DNA from: Sphingopyxis sp.
GTDB lineage: Bacteria; Pseudomonadota; Alphaproteobacteria; Sphingomonadales; Sphingomonadaceae
Assembly (NCBI GenBank): GCA_030145715.1
Contig: JAIXHQ010000007.1
Coordinates: 50,709-114,708, forward strand
Length of the DNA: 64,000 nt
Reading direction: 5' to 3'
The notes below the pieces were generated by a model. That model was given only the letters and a program-made list of their open reading frames with translations. It was not told the DNA's origin and made no database searches. The position numbers were made by a program, and so were the translations under genes. Below, in pieces: positions 53,144 through 62,702 of this stretch (position 1 is its first letter; each line of letters begins with the position of its first letter).

Positions 53144-54928
53144 TCATGCCGCGCTGCGCATCCGGTTCCGCCCTTCGCGCTTGGCGACATAAAGGGCCTG
53201 GTCGGCGCGGTTCAGCAATTCCTCGCTGTCGATTTCGCCGTCAAAAACGGCCAGGCCCACGCTGATCGTCGCGTCGGGAATGCCGTCTTCCGCCGCGGTC
53301 CCCGTCTCGACCGCCTTGCGGACGCGCTCCGCCACGATCTCCGCCGACTGCGCGCTTGATCTTTGGAGGACACAGACGAACTCCTCGCCGCCGATGCGCC
53401 CCAGCATGTCCTCGTCACGCAGCGCCGCCTTGGCCCGGTGCGCGACACGGCGGATGACCTGATCGCCCACGGCATGGCCATATGTGTCATTGATCCGTTT
53501 GAAATGGTCGATGTCAAAGATCGCGACCGCCAACGGCGCCCCATTTTCGCGCGCGCCGTTCAGCGCCTTTTCCAGAAAGGCCAGCGCGTGGCGGCGATTG
53601 GGCAGACCGGTCAGCATGTCGGTGTTGGCGACACGTTCCGCCGCGCTCCGCGCCGCCTCCAATATGCGGGCATTTTCGACCGTTTCGGTGACGTCCTGCA
53701 CCGTTCCGAAAATGCCTACCGCGTCGCCCGCCAGGTTTCTTTCGATCGACCCGTGCGACTTGATATGGCGGATTTCGCCATCGGTCCGCAGAATCCGGCC
53801 CTGAAATTCAAAGGGCCGGCCCATACGGATTGCGTCCGCCAACACCTTGCGGACCGCCCGCCGATCCTCGGCCACATATTGGCGGACGCTGTAATCGACA
53901 TCCACCGGCATTCCGGGCTCCAGCCCATGCACCCGATAGGTCTGATCGGACCATTGGATCGCCCACCGGGCAATATCGACGCGCCAATGCCCGACCAGCG
54001 CCGCCGCCTCTGCCTGCAACAGCCAGCGATTGCTTTGCTCCAGCCGCTTGGCGAGCCGCCGCTGGACGACGAGCAGCGCGGCCAGCGGCAACGCAATGAA
54101 CAATATCGTCACCAGATAGAATTGCAGGAAAAACACCTGCACCTTCTGACTTTCCTGCATCGCCGCGATCGGGCCATAGCCATGACCGGTCATGAAAGAG
54201 GTAATGATGGCGACGATCAACGTTCCCGCCGCTGCACCAAAGGGGCCCAGGCGATAGGCGGCGACGAACACCGAAACGCTGGGCAGAAACGTCACCGGAA
54301 ACTCAGACTGCGAAAAACACACCAAGGTGATAAGCCCCGCGCCCGCAAGGATCGCCGCTGCCTCGACCTGCATAAAATGGGGGACGTTGCGAAATGCGTT
54401 CGATCGGACCATGCGGGCGAGCATGACGATCGGCGGCGTGACGATCAGCATTCCAAGCGCGACGGTGGTCATCCACGACAGAAAGAAATCGACGCCTTTG
54501 CCCGACAACAGCGTCGCCATCGCCGCGCTGACAAAGCTGGCGCAAAGGGCGGCGATACAGAAACTGCCGACCGCGCGTGGAACCATGAACGATAATTCGC
54601 CCGGTTCGCGCCGACGCAGCAGCCAAAAGGCGACCGCAGCCTCCGTCACATTGGCCGCGGTAAATATGGCGGTCGTCAGCGATTCGATGCCTTGGACCAT
54701 GTTCGCGCCAATGCTGGCCGACACCATAGCCAAAAAGCCCAGCAGCCTCGCCTGCGCCGGCATCAGCAACAGAATCCCCAGAAAATAGCCACTGGGGGGC
54801 CAAATGGCTGCGATATTATCTGCGCCTTTGGTCGTGTACAGCGACAGGCTCGCGAGCAGGAAATATCCAGCCGCGGTCACCAGGAACCAAAAGACCGCCT
54901 CGACTTTGGGGGACAGCGAATGGGTCAT
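53144..54928 (-). CDS. MASE1-PAS-GGDEF diguanylate cyclase
   Basis: The ~594-aa protein has eight or so N-terminal helices of MASE1 type (about 8-290; AAIWPPSGYFLGILLL), a PAS domain (about 305-415) and a GGDEF domain with RIGGEEFVCVL (active GGEEF form, near 513) after NTDMLTGLPNRR. It should make c-di-GMP in response to a membrane or PAS signal. There is no EAL. The ATG at 54928 has a poor ribosome site; the frame runs back through a long T-tract. Confidence 0.88.
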   Translation of the reverse strand: MTHSLSPKVEAVFWFLVTAAGYFLLASLSLYTTKGADNIAAIWPPSGYFLGILLLMPAQARLLGFLAMVSASIGANMVQGIESLTTAIFTAANVTEAAVAFWLLRRREPGELSFMVPRAVGSFCIAALCASFVSAAMATLLSGKGVDFFLSWMTTVALGMLIVTPPIVMLARMVRSNAFRNVPHFMQVEAAAILAGAGLITLVCFSQSEFPVTFLPSVSVFVAAYRLGPFGAAAGTLIVAIITSFMTGHGYGPIAAMQESQKVQVFFLQFYLVTILFIALPLAALLVVQRRLAKRLEQSNRWLLQAEAAALVGHWRVDIARWAIQWSDQTYRVHGLEPGMPVDVDYSVRQYVAEDRRAVRKVLADAIRMGRPFEFQGRILRTDGEIRHIKSHGSIERNLAGDAVGIFGTVQDVTETVENARILEAARSAAERVANTDMLTGLPNRRHALAFLEKALNGARENGAPLAVAIFDIDHFKRINDTYGHAVGDQVIRRVAHRAKAALRDEDMLGRIGGEEFVCVLQRSSAQSAEIVAERVRKAVETGTAAEDGIPDATISVGLAVFDGEIDSEELLNRADQALYVAKREGRNRMRSAA

Positions 54929-54943
54929 CCCGCCACGTAACCC

Positions 54944-54960
54944 AAAAAAAAAGAAAAAAA
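54944..54960. repeat. A9-G-A7 homopolymer tract just upstream of the MASE1-GGDEF gene
   Basis: A run of nine and then seven adenines (plus strand) stands out in this GC-rich DNA. It lies 16-32 bases before the proposed start, in the leader or at the very N-terminus if translation starts further upstream. Confidence 0.75.
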
Positions 54961-55007
54961 CCCTAATATTATGATCAGTTCGGCGCATCCTCAAACCGGG
55001 TCGCGCT

Positions 55008-55616
55008 TCAATCTATCCCGCCAAAGGTCATCCCGACCACCTCTTCGACCATCGCCTCGTCCCAATCGATCCGCCGATCGAGGATCAACATGGCCAGGCC
55101 ATGGACCAGCGCCCACGCATGGAGCGCCGCCCGATCCGGATTTTCGACCCCCGGCAAAGCATCCCCCACCCCTGCGCGGAGGAGGTTATACGCGACATCG
55201 CTGCCATCGGACTCGCCATCGGGACAGCGTTCAGGCATCTGGCGAGTGAAGCTCAGCCGGAACAGCGCCGGCTGGTCGTGGGCAAAGCGGACATAAGCGA
55301 TCCCCGTTGCGCGAAACCCCGCTCTGCCGCCCCCCGCCTTCAGCCAGGCCTGCGCCTGCAACGCGCCAAGCCGCCTCAGCCCTTCATCCGCCAGCGCGTC
55401 GAGCAGCGCCTCCTTGTCCGGGAAATGCCGATAGAGCGCGGTCGCGCTGACCCCGACGTCGCGCGCCAACGCGCGCAGGCCCAGTTCGGCGCCGTCACCG
55501 GCCGCCACCCGGCTCAGCCCTGCCGCGATCACCGCGGCACGCAGATCGCCATGATGATAGGAGCCGCTCGCTCTCTCGCGACTTTTATTGTTTACACTGT
55601 TATCTTTGTCTGCCAT
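55008..55616 (-). CDS. TetR/AcrR-family regulator
   Basis: The 202-aa protein has a TetR helix-turn-helix (YHHGDLRAAVIAAGLSRVA ... LARDVGVSATALYRHFPDKEALL, about 20-66) and a helical ligand-binding half. It is divergent from the carotenoid oxygenase gene, with 71 bases between starts, so it probably represses that gene and itself. The ligand is unknown, perhaps an aromatic or apocarotenoid. Confidence 0.9.
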   Translation of the reverse strand: MADKDNSVNNKSRERASGSYHHGDLRAAVIAAGLSRVAAGDGAELGLRALARDVGVSATALYRHFPDKEALLDALADEGLRRLGALQAQAWLKAGGGRAGFRATGIAYVRFAHDQPALFRLSFTRQMPERCPDGESDGSDVAYNLLRAGVGDALPGVENPDRAALHAWALVHGLAMLILDRRIDWDEAMVEEVVGMTFGGID

Positions 55617-55634
55617 GTTTCCGTTGTAAACATG
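55589..55634. promoter_or_regulatory. Candidate TetR operators between tetR and the carotenoid oxygenase gene
   Basis: Two half-sites TGTTTACA (55589-55596) and TGTAAACA (55625-55632) are mutual complements. A tighter palindrome CATGTTT-N7-AAACATG (55614-55634) overlaps the tetR start codon. Both fit auto-regulation plus control of the divergent gene. Confidence 0.55.
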
Positions 55635-55687
55635 GCGAGTCGGCTATGCAACCCCCGCCGCATCATCGGATGACAAGGAGCATCATC

Positions 55688-57130
55688 ATGACAAGTCCGG
55701 TAGAAACGCTGATCCGCGGCGCAGTCATCAAGGGAATTGGCAAGGTCGCCGATTTCAACCGCCGGCGCCTGCCCCGTCCGACCGATGCCCATCCCTTTCT
55801 TACCGGCATTCACAAACCGATGACCCAGGAATTCACGCTGGACGAATTGCGTGTCGAGGGCGAAATCCCGCTCGCGCTGACCGGCCGCTATCTTCGCAAC
55901 GGGCCGAACCCCGCGACCGCGCCCGACCCCGCCAGCTATCATTGGTTCACCGGCGTCGGCATGGTCCATGGCATCCGGATCGAAGGGGGCAAGGCCGATT
56001 GGTACAGGAACCGCTGGATTCGCGGCACCGAAGCCTGCGCGGCATTGGGCGAGGATGTGCCGCCGGGCCAGCGCGCGGGGGATAATGACGCGCCCAACAC
56101 CAATGTCGTCGGCCTTGCGGGCCGCACCTTCGCGATCGTCGAGGCCGGGGGCAAGCCGGTTGAACTCGGCTATGAACTGACGACCATCGCGCACAACCCG
56201 TTCGACGGAACGCTGGCCGGGTCCTACACCGCGCATCCCCACCACGATCCCGCATCGGACGAGATGCATGCCATCACCTATCGCGGCGACGAGCCGAACA
56301 AGGTCTGGCATGTCGTTCTGGACCAGAACGCGCATGTCATTCGCGAGGAAGCCATTGCGGTCAGCGACGGCCCATCGATCCACGACTGCGCGATCACCGA
56401 AAATTTTGTGCTGGTCTTCGACCTTCCCGTCACCTTCTCGATGAAGATGCTACTGGCCGGATACCGCTTTCCCTATGCGTGGAACGACGCACACCAGGCG
56501 CGCGTCGGCCTCCTCCCCCGAAAAGGCAGCGGCGACAGCATCATCTGGGTGCCGGTCGAACCCTGCTATGTTTTTCATCCCGCCAACGCTTTCGAAACCA
56601 AGGACGGCAAGGTCGTCGTCGATGTCGTCGCGCATGAAACGATGTTCGCGGAATCGAAACGGGGGCCGGACAGCCGAAAGTCGCGCATGGAACGCTGGAC
56701 AATTGATCCGCTCGCCGGCACCACCTTGCGTACCGTCATTCACGATCACGCACAGGAATTCCCACGCTATGACGAACGGCTGACGACCAGGCCCTATCGT
56801 TACGCCTATACGGTGGCGATCCCCGACGGCCCTTCGACCGAATGGGCGCTCGCCGAAACCCGCCTGTTCAAGCACGACCTCGACCAGCAGGTCACGCACG
56901 TCCATGATTTCGGCCCCGGACGGCACCCCGGCGAATTTGTTTTTGTACCGCGCGGCGCAACCAGTGCAGAGGATGACGGCTGGCTGATCGGCCTGGTGAT
57001 CGACATGAATGACGAGACGACCGAACTCGTCATCCTGAACGCCGACGACTTCGCCGGCTCGCCTCAGGCGGTCGTCCATCTCCCCCATCGCGTGCCTCCG
57101 GGCTTTCACGGAAATTGGGTTTCCGACTGA
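55688..57130 (+). CDS. Carotenoid oxygenase family (lignostilbene dioxygenase-like) enzyme
   Basis: The 480-aa beta-propeller iron enzyme has GRYLRNGPNP, the iron His in AHPHHDP, SIHDCAITENF, CYVFHPANAFE and a last His in GFHGNWVSD. It cleaves a C=C bond of a carotenoid, stilbene or other aromatic alkene; sphingomonads often use such enzymes on lignin-type stilbenes. Strong AAGGAG precedes the ATG at 55688. Confidence 0.92.
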   Translation: MTSPVETLIRGAVIKGIGKVADFNRRRLPRPTDAHPFLTGIHKPMTQEFTLDELRVEGEIPLALTGRYLRNGPNPATAPDPASYHWFTGVGMVHGIRIEGGKADWYRNRWIRGTEACAALGEDVPPGQRAGDNDAPNTNVVGLAGRTFAIVEAGGKPVELGYELTTIAHNPFDGTLAGSYTAHPHHDPASDEMHAITYRGDEPNKVWHVVLDQNAHVIREEAIAVSDGPSIHDCAITENFVLVFDLPVTFSMKMLLAGYRFPYAWNDAHQARVGLLPRKGSGDSIIWVPVEPCYVFHPANAFETKDGKVVVDVVAHETMFAESKRGPDSRKSRMERWTIDPLAGTTLRTVIHDHAQEFPRYDERLTTRPYRYAYTVAIPDGPSTEWALAETRLFKHDLDQQVTHVHDFGPGRHPGEFVFVPRGATSAEDDGWLIGLVIDMNDETTELVILNADDFAGSPQAVVHLPHRVPPGFHGNWVSD

Positions 57131-57294
57131 AGGCTATCGACGTCCGGACGGGCGAGCGCCTCTCCGAAAAAGTCCTTCTTGGCCCTGCCCGTCGGCCTCT
57201 GAATCTTCACCGCGCCGTTCGACGCGCACGGCTCATCGTGGAAAGCCGCCAATTCGGGCAGCATTTTGCCGGGCCGGTTCGTTCGTCCTTCACT

Positions 57295-58344
57295 ATGACA
57301 AAGAATATCGCCCTCTCCCGCCCCGCCATGAGCGCGATTGCCGCGTTCCTGGTCCTTTCCACCCCCGGCGCGTTTGCGCAGGAAATTCCGACGGTTACGA
57401 TGACCCCGCCCGTCGCTGAACCGACCCCCCAAACCCCGCCCACGGTCGCTGCCCCCAGCACCCCCGCCCCGGTGGCCTTGCCGCAAGCCGCGCAGCCCCC
57501 TGTGGCGCAGCCGGTCATTCGTGTGCCGCTCGACATTCCCGAAGAACCCGCAGCAGCACCGGCGACGACCACCCGCGCTGAAACCGCTGCGCCCGCTCGT
57601 GCCGAGCGCAATGTTGAGCGTACAAACGTCCAGCGCCCAGCGGCTCCTGCTCCCGCGGCAGCCGCGGCCGCTCCCGCCGCCACCCCTGCATCAGAAGCTC
57701 CGGCTCTTGCCGAAGCCGCGCCGATCGCGGCCCCGGTTGCCGTCCCCGCAGAACCCGTTGCGCAGCCCGCAACCCCTGTGGAGACAGCCAATGTCGATAG
57801 CGGCAACAGCTTCCCCTGGGAGATCGCAGGCGGTGCCGCGGTGTTGTTGATCGTGGGCGGCGCGGGGATCGCTTATGCGCGTCGCCGCCGCGTGGCGGCA
57901 GAGCAGTCGCCCGCCCTGGCCTATGAAAGCGTTCTGGCGCCGGATGCCGTTGCCCAAACGTCGGAAAGCCAGCCCTGGATCACGCCCGCTTACGAGCCGC
58001 GCGAAACCGCCGCCGCCCCGCGCAGCGTCCCGGCCTTTGCCGCCGCCCCCAGCGGAAACATGGGCCGCCACGAGGCGATGGCCATGACCGGCCCGACCCC
58101 CGACAATCCTTTTGCCACCCTGACCAAGCGTCTGAGGCGCGCGCGCTTCCTCGATCGTCAGGAACGTGTCGCCTATGACGCGACGCTGGGACAGCAAAAG
58201 GACATGACCCGCAAACCGGCCAGCGCCTGGGAAATTGCTCAGCGCCCGGCCCCGGCAACGCAGCAACAGCAGGAGGTTCGCCGTCCGGAACCGTCGCGCG
58301 TCCGTACCACGACCAGTTTCCGCCCCGGATATTCCAACAATTAA
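57295..58344 (+). CDS. Ala/Pro-rich single-pass membrane protein, unknown
   Basis: The ~349-aa protein has a signal-like N-terminus to AFAQ, then a long Ala/Pro/Thr/Gln linker (about 28-165). One helix follows (about 180-200, WEIAGGAAVLLIVGGAGIAYA, then RRRR), and a cytosolic tail with FATLTKRLRRARFLDRQERVAYD and a disordered end. I do not recognise the family. The start is uncertain: the frame is open further upstream and no good ribosome site is seen at 57295. It is ended by a shared hairpin. Confidence 0.7.
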   Translation: MTKNIALSRPAMSAIAAFLVLSTPGAFAQEIPTVTMTPPVAEPTPQTPPTVAAPSTPAPVALPQAAQPPVAQPVIRVPLDIPEEPAAAPATTTRAETAAPARAERNVERTNVQRPAAPAPAAAAAAPAATPASEAPALAEAAPIAAPVAVPAEPVAQPATPVETANVDSGNSFPWEIAGGAAVLLIVGGAGIAYARRRRVAAEQSPALAYESVLAPDAVAQTSESQPWITPAYEPRETAAAPRSVPAFAAAPSGNMGRHEAMAMTGPTPDNPFATLTKRLRRARFLDRQERVAYDATLGQQKDMTRKPASAWEIAQRPAPATQQQQEVRRPEPSRVRTTTSFRPGYSNN

Positions 58345-58384
58345 GGCGGATCAAAGATTGCGGTGGTCCCTCACCGCATAAAAT

Positions 58385-58416
58385 AGGGCGGCGCCGCAAG
58401 GCACCGCCCTTTCTTT
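58385..58416. terminator. Shared terminator of the Ala/Pro-rich gene and rplL
   Basis: An AGGGCGG/CCGCCCT stem (58385-58391, 58404-58410) with an inner 3-bp extension has T-rich sequence on the plus side, between convergent genes. Confidence 0.7.
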
Positions 58417-58456
58417 GTGGCTCGACCGGCGGGAAACCCGCCAGAGCCCAAACTGA

Positions 58457-58828
58457 TTACTTCAGTTCGACGGTGCCGCCGGCAGCTTCGATCTTCTTCT
58501 TCAGTTCTTCGGCTTCCGCCTTGTTCACGCCTTCCTTGACGGCCTTCGGCGCACCTTCGACAAGTGCCTTGGCTTCGCCAAGACCCAGGCCGGTGATCGC
58601 GCGGACTTCCTTGATGACGTTGATCTTGTTGCCGCCGTCACCCGTCAGGATGACGTCGAATTCGGTCTGCTCTTCAGCAGCCGGGCCAGCAGCGGCAGCA
58701 GCCGGAGCGGCAGCAACAGCAGCGGCAGCCGAAACGCCCCACTTTTCTTCGAGCATCTTCGACAGGTCAGCCGCTTCGAGGACGGTCAGCGCCGACAGTT
58801 CTTCAACGATCTTTGCAAGATCAGCCAT
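58457..58828 (-). CDS. rplL: 50S ribosomal protein L7/L12
   Basis: L7/L12 forms the flexible stalk that recruits elongation factors. The 123-aa protein has the dimerisation domain ([19 protein letters not shown]), an Ala-rich hinge (about 35-55) and the C-terminal domain ([20 protein letters not shown]). The ATG at 58828 has GGAG at good spacing; one two codons earlier is less likely. It is followed by a terminator, not by rpoB as is usual. Confidence 0.97.
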   Translation of the reverse strand: MADLAKIVEELSALTVLEAADLSKMLEEKWGVSAAAAVAAAPAAAAAGPAAEEQTEFDVILTGDGGNKINVIKEVRAITGLGLGEAKALVEGAPKAVKEGVNKAEAEELKKKIEAAGGTVELK

Positions 58829-58886
58829 GTTCATTCTCCATCAGAACCGGGGTATCCCGGCAGTAAGTTTCAGGTTTAGTTCGAAA

Positions 58887-59402
58887 TCACGCTGCTTCTT
58901 TGGCGGCATATGCGCCAAAAACCCGCGCCAACTGACCCGCCGGGGCTGCGGCGATCTGCGCAACCTTGGTGGCCGGAGCCTGCACCAGACCAATGATCTT
59001 GGCGCGCAGCTCGTCGAGCGAGGGAAGCGAAGCCAGCGCTTTGACGCCATCCACGTCGAGCACCACGTCACCCATGCCGCCGCCAACGATTTCAAGCTTG
59101 TCGTTGGTCTTGGCAAATTCCACGGCGATCTTGGCAGCCGACACCGGATCGGTGGAGCTTGCGATTGCCGTGGGACCGGTCAGCAGTTCGCCGATACCGG
59201 TATAGGACGTGCCGTCGAGCGCGATTTTGGCAAGACGGTTCTTCGTGACGCGAAACTCGGCCCCCGCATCGCGCATCTGCTGACGCAGCACCGTCGACTG
59301 GGCGACGGTCATGCCGAGGTTGCGGACGACCACAACAGCAGCGGCTGACGACAGCGTAGCGTTCAGCGAGGATACGGCTTCGGCCTTTTCCGTACGATCC
59401 AT
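58887..59402 (-). CDS. rplJ: 50S ribosomal protein L10
   Basis: L10 anchors the L7/L12 stalk on the ribosome. The 171-aa protein begins [20 protein letters not shown] and contains [19 protein letters not shown] and [11 protein letters not shown]. The ATG at 59402 has GGAG 7 bases upstream. rplL follows after 58 bases. The 330-base leader is long enough for L10 autoregulation. Confidence 0.97.
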   Translation of the reverse strand: MDRTEKAEAVSSLNATLSSAAAVVVVRNLGMTVAQSTVLRQQMRDAGAEFRVTKNRLAKIALDGTSYTGIGELLTGPTAIASSTDPVSAAKIAVEFAKTNDKLEIVGGGMGDVVLDVDGVKALASLPSLDELRAKIIGLVQAPATKVAQIAAAPAGQLARVFGAYAAKEAA

Positions 59403-59732
59403 GCCTATACTCCACTCATCTGCCCGGATCCGCGCGCGCCGAAACGCACACGCCGCCGGGCGGCTAACACACGCAAACACAGGCGCGAGCCAAGGCTCAC
59501 CCGCATTTGCGCAACGATGTCCGATGGGGTCGGTCAAGACGCGTCGCCTGATTGCACAGGCGGGCGACCGAAAAAGACTGTTCCCCGTCTCGGCTGGAAA
59601 TTAAGAAGGGCCAATCCCCTTCACCAACTGTCTCGGACGGAATTGCCGCGGCCGGAGCCGTTGCAACACGCGGGCGCTCATAACGTTGACGGCTATAAAG
59701 TCAAGTCCGACAAAGCGCCTTGGCCCAGTAAA
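59403..59732. other. rplJ leader region and end of the APC permease gene
   Basis: No gene is supported in these 330 bases. On the minus strand it holds a promoter candidate (59677-59704) and a roughly 270-base leader that may fold as the L10-binding site, though I cannot identify the conserved kink-turn by eye. Confidence 0.6.
59677..59704 (-). promoter_or_regulatory. Predicted promoter of rplJ-rplL
   Basis: On the minus strand TTGACT (59704-59699), a 16-base spacer and TATGAG (59682-59677) lie about 275 bases before rplJ. Confidence 0.5.
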
Positions 59733-61133
59733 TCACCCTGCGACGGCGTGGCGCCGCGCATAGAGGAAATAGACGAACAATCCGCCGACATTCCATATAA
59801 AGAACCAGAGCTGCGTCTTTGCCGGCAGGCTGAAGAACAGATAGATACAGCCCAGGATCGCGATACCGCCGACCACCCATGGCAGCGGCGCGCGAAAGGT
59901 GCGAACCGCATCGGGCGCCCGGCGGCGCATCACCAGCATACAGATCGAGACTGCGGTGAATGCGGCCAGCGTCCCCGCGTTCGCCAGCGCAGCCAGTTCG
60001 CCAAGCGGGATGAAACCGGCCAGGATCGCGACGACGATGGCGGTAAAGATGGTGATGCGGACGGGCGTTCCCCGCGACGACAGCGTCGCGAGGCTCGCCG
60101 GCAGCAACCCGTCGCGCGCCATCGTAAAGAAGATACGGCTTTGCCCATAGAAAAAGGCCAGGATGACCGTCGGCAGCGCGACGATCGCGGACACCGCCAG
60201 ATATTGCGCCGCGCGCGGGCTGCCGAGTTCGCGCAGGATCAGCGCCAGCGGCTCGGGGCTGTTGGCGAAACGGCTATAGGCGATGGCGCCGACCGCCGCG
60301 ACCGCGACCGCGACATAGATGGCGACGCAGATGAGCATCGATCCGACGATGCCGATCTTGAGATCGCGGTCGGGATTGCGGGTTTCTTCGGCCGCGGTTG
60401 CAATCGCGTCGAAGCCGTAGAAGGCAAAGAAGATGATGGCGGCCGCGGCCATCACCCCGCGCTCGACGCCGTCGGGGCCCATATGCTTGGCAAAGCCATA
60501 GGGGCTGAACGGTTCGAAATTGGCGGGGTTGAGCGCCGGGAGGGCGACCGCGACGAATACGACCAACGCGATCACCTTGACCAGGACGAGCAGGGCATTG
60601 AGCGTCGCGCTCTCCCGCGTGCCGACCAGCAGCAGCGCGGCAACCAGGGCGATGACACCGATCGCCGGCAGGTTGACGATCCCGCCCAGTTCCGGCCCCT
60701 GCATCAGCGCCATCGGCACCCCCGCCCACGCCTGTAGCAAGGGCGCCGCATAGCCTGACCAGCCAACCGCAACCGCGCTGACGACCAGCGAATATTCAAG
60801 GATCAGGCTCCACCCGACGACCCAGGCGAGCAATTCGCCAATCACGACATAGCTATAGGTATAGGCGCTGCCAGAGGCAGGGATCATCGTCGCCATCTCT
60901 GCATAGGCAAGCGCCGCGCAGGCGCAGATCAGCCCTGCAATACCAAAGGAAACAATGACCGCGGGCCCGGCCTTGTCCGCGCCGACGCCGATCAGGGTGA
61001 GGATGCCCGTCCCGACGATCGCACCAACGCCAAGGGCGACAAGATGCGGCCAACTGAGCGTCCGCGCCAGCGTCCGCCCGCCGTCCTGCCGTTCCGGAAC
61101 GATCGGTTTGCGGCGAAACAGGCTGTCGGTCAT
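59733..61133 (-). CDS. APC-family amino acid permease
   Basis: The 466-aa protein has about twelve hydrophobic helices. It begins SWPHLVALGVGAIVGTGILT, the glycine-rich first helix of the APC superfamily, and includes FFAFYGFDAIATAAEETRNPDRDL, the cationic amino acid transporter (CAT/YhdG) signature. It is likely an amino acid importer; the substrate is not clear. The ATG at 61133 has GGGGGAG 8 bases before it. Confidence 0.92.
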   Translation of the reverse strand: MTDSLFRRKPIVPERQDGGRTLARTLSWPHLVALGVGAIVGTGILTLIGVGADKAGPAVIVSFGIAGLICACAALAYAEMATMIPASGSAYTYSYVVIGELLAWVVGWSLILEYSLVVSAVAVGWSGYAAPLLQAWAGVPMALMQGPELGGIVNLPAIGVIALVAALLLVGTRESATLNALLVLVKVIALVVFVAVALPALNPANFEPFSPYGFAKHMGPDGVERGVMAAAAIIFFAFYGFDAIATAAEETRNPDRDLKIGIVGSMLICVAIYVAVAVAAVGAIAYSRFANSPEPLALILRELGSPRAAQYLAVSAIVALPTVILAFFYGQSRIFFTMARDGLLPASLATLSSRGTPVRITIFTAIVVAILAGFIPLGELAALANAGTLAAFTAVSICMLVMRRRAPDAVRTFRAPLPWVVGGIAILGCIYLFFSLPAKTQLWFFIWNVGGLFVYFLYARRHAVAG

Positions 61134-61326
61134 GCGGTAGGCTCCCCCTTTGGGCGTCATGCGGCGGTTTACGATGCTTGTAAGACTGTAGGACCGCAGC
61201 GCAAGACGCGGACGATCCGATCAACGGGAATGAACGCCTTGGCGTGCGACGCCTCCCTTGATTCTCCTCGCCCGATCGCGGGGGGTAAGAAAGCGGCCGC
61301 TGTCCAGCCGAACCTGCCAAGCCTAT

Positions 61327-61614
61327 TCAGACCAGCGCCTCGATCGCTTCCGCCAGCTTTGCATCGCGTTCCGACAATCCATCGGCATCGTGCGTCGTCA
61401 GCAAGATGTCGACGCGATTATAGACGTTCGACCATTCAGGATGATGATCCATCTTTTCGGCAATGATCGCGACACTGGCCATGAAACCAAATGCCTGCGC
61501 GAAATCGTCGAATTTGAACCGGCGGGTGATCGCGTCGCGCGTGGGTTCGTGGGTCCATTCGGGAAAGCGCGCGAGCAGCGCCGTGCGGGCGTCTTCGTCG
61601 AGTTTTTCCACCAT
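61327..61614 (-). CDS. phhB: 4a-hydroxytetrahydrobiopterin dehydratase
   Basis: The 95-aa pterin-4a-carbinolamine dehydratase recycles the pterin cofactor of phenylalanine hydroxylase. It has the motif [21 protein letters not shown] with the active His pair and a [12 protein letters not shown] end. No phenylalanine hydroxylase is adjacent. It is divergent from the zincin gene, 51 bases away. Confidence 0.93.
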   Translation of the reverse strand: MVEKLDEDARTALLARFPEWTHEPTRDAITRRFKFDDFAQAFGFMASVAIIAEKMDHHPEWSNVYNRVDILLTTHDADGLSERDAKLAEAIEALV

Positions 61615-61665
61615 CTCTTATCTCCCGCTGGCCAATATCGTGCCGCCGCCATAAGGAAGGTCGCG

Positions 61666-62106
61666 ATGACCGACAAGAGCGCCCAGCCGGATCCAGCCCC
61701 TGTCCCGCCCGGCGGCTGGATGGGCACCGCGCCCGACGCTGACGCGCTGTTCGCCATGGCCGAAGCGGCGCTGGACACGATGCCCCCGCTATTCGCCCCG
61801 CATATTAAAGGCGTGGTTGTTTCGGTGGAGGAATTTGCCGACGACGAAACGCTGAAATCGCTCGACATCGAACATCCCTATGACCTGACCGGCCTGTATG
61901 AGGGCCGCCCGCTGACCGAACGCAGCATCGACCAGAGTGGCGGGATGCCCGATCGCGTGACGCTGTACCGCGTCCCCATCCTGGTCGAATGGATCGAAAC
62001 CGGCGAACGGCTCGACACGCTGGTCCGCCATGTGCTGATCCACGAAATCGGCCATCATTTCGGCTTTTCCGACGACGATATGCACGCGCTGGAAGACATG
62101 GCGTGA
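61666..62106 (+). CDS. Zincin-like metallopeptidase family protein (PF06262 type)
   Basis: The 146-aa protein ends with the zinc site HEIGHHFGFSDDDMHALE (His126, Glu127, His130), the form seen in the minimal metallopeptidase family PF06262, usually of unknown target. AAGGAAGG precedes the ATG. Its stop overlaps the GTG start of ccmA, so it may be cotranslated with the cytochrome c maturation genes. Confidence 0.88.
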   Translation: MTDKSAQPDPAPVPPGGWMGTAPDADALFAMAEAALDTMPPLFAPHIKGVVVSVEEFADDETLKSLDIEHPYDLTGLYEGRPLTERSIDQSGGMPDRVTLYRVPILVEWIETGERLDTLVRHVLIHEIGHHFGFSDDDMHALEDMA

Positions 62107-62702
62107 CCCAGCTTTTGCGGCTGGACGGGGTTGCGTGCATTCGCGGCGACCGGCTGTTGTTCGAGGGGCTTTCGCTCACGCTTGACCGCGGCGACGCGCT
62201 GTGGCTGCGCGGCCCCAACGGCGCGGGAAAATCCAGCCTGATCCGCCTTGCCGCAGGACTGCTGCGCCCCGCCGCCGGGGCGGTCGAGCGCCGCGAGCGG
62301 ATTGCGCTGATCGACGAGGCGGCGGCGCTCGACCCCGAATTGCCGCTGCGCCGCGCGCTCGATTTCTGGGCGCGGGTCGATACCGTCGATGGCCATGCGG
62401 TCGATCGCGCGATGGACGCGATGGCGCTGGCGCCGCTCGCCGAAGTGCCGGTGGCGATGCTGTCGACCGGCCAGCGCAAGCGCGCGGCCATGGTGCGCGT
62501 CATCGCCAGCGGCGCGCCGATCTGGCTGCTCGACGAACCCGCCAATGGCATGGACGATGCAGCGCAGGCACGGCTGGTGATGGCGATCGCCAGGCACCGG
62601 GCGAACGGCGGCGCGGTGCTGCTGGCGTCGCACTTTGCACTCGGCATAGCCGATCTGGCCGAGCTTGACATGGGCGCGCTCGACATCGGCGCGCTGGCAT
62701 GA
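62103..62702 (+). CDS. ccmA: Heme exporter ATPase CcmA (cytochrome c maturation)
   Basis: CcmA is the ATPase of the CcmABCD complex that releases holo-CcmE. The 199-aa ABC subunit has Walker A GPNGAGKSS (37-45), signature LSTGQRKRAAM and Walker B IWLLDEPANGMD. A GTG overlaps the zincin stop; its own stop overlaps ccmB. Confidence 0.93.
   Translation: MTQLLRLDGVACIRGDRLLFEGLSLTLDRGDALWLRGPNGAGKSSLIRLAAGLLRPAAGAVERRERIALIDEAAALDPELPLRRALDFWARVDTVDGHAVDRAMDAMALAPLAEVPVAMLSTGQRKRAAMVRVIASGAPIWLLDEPANGMDDAAQARLVMAIARHRANGGAVLLASHFALGIADLAELDMGALDIGALA

Noticed and set aside
54929..54994. N-terminal extension of the MASE1-GGDEF protein through the T-tract
   Set aside because: It would encode a Phe run before the conserved start; kept only as a phase-variation possibility.
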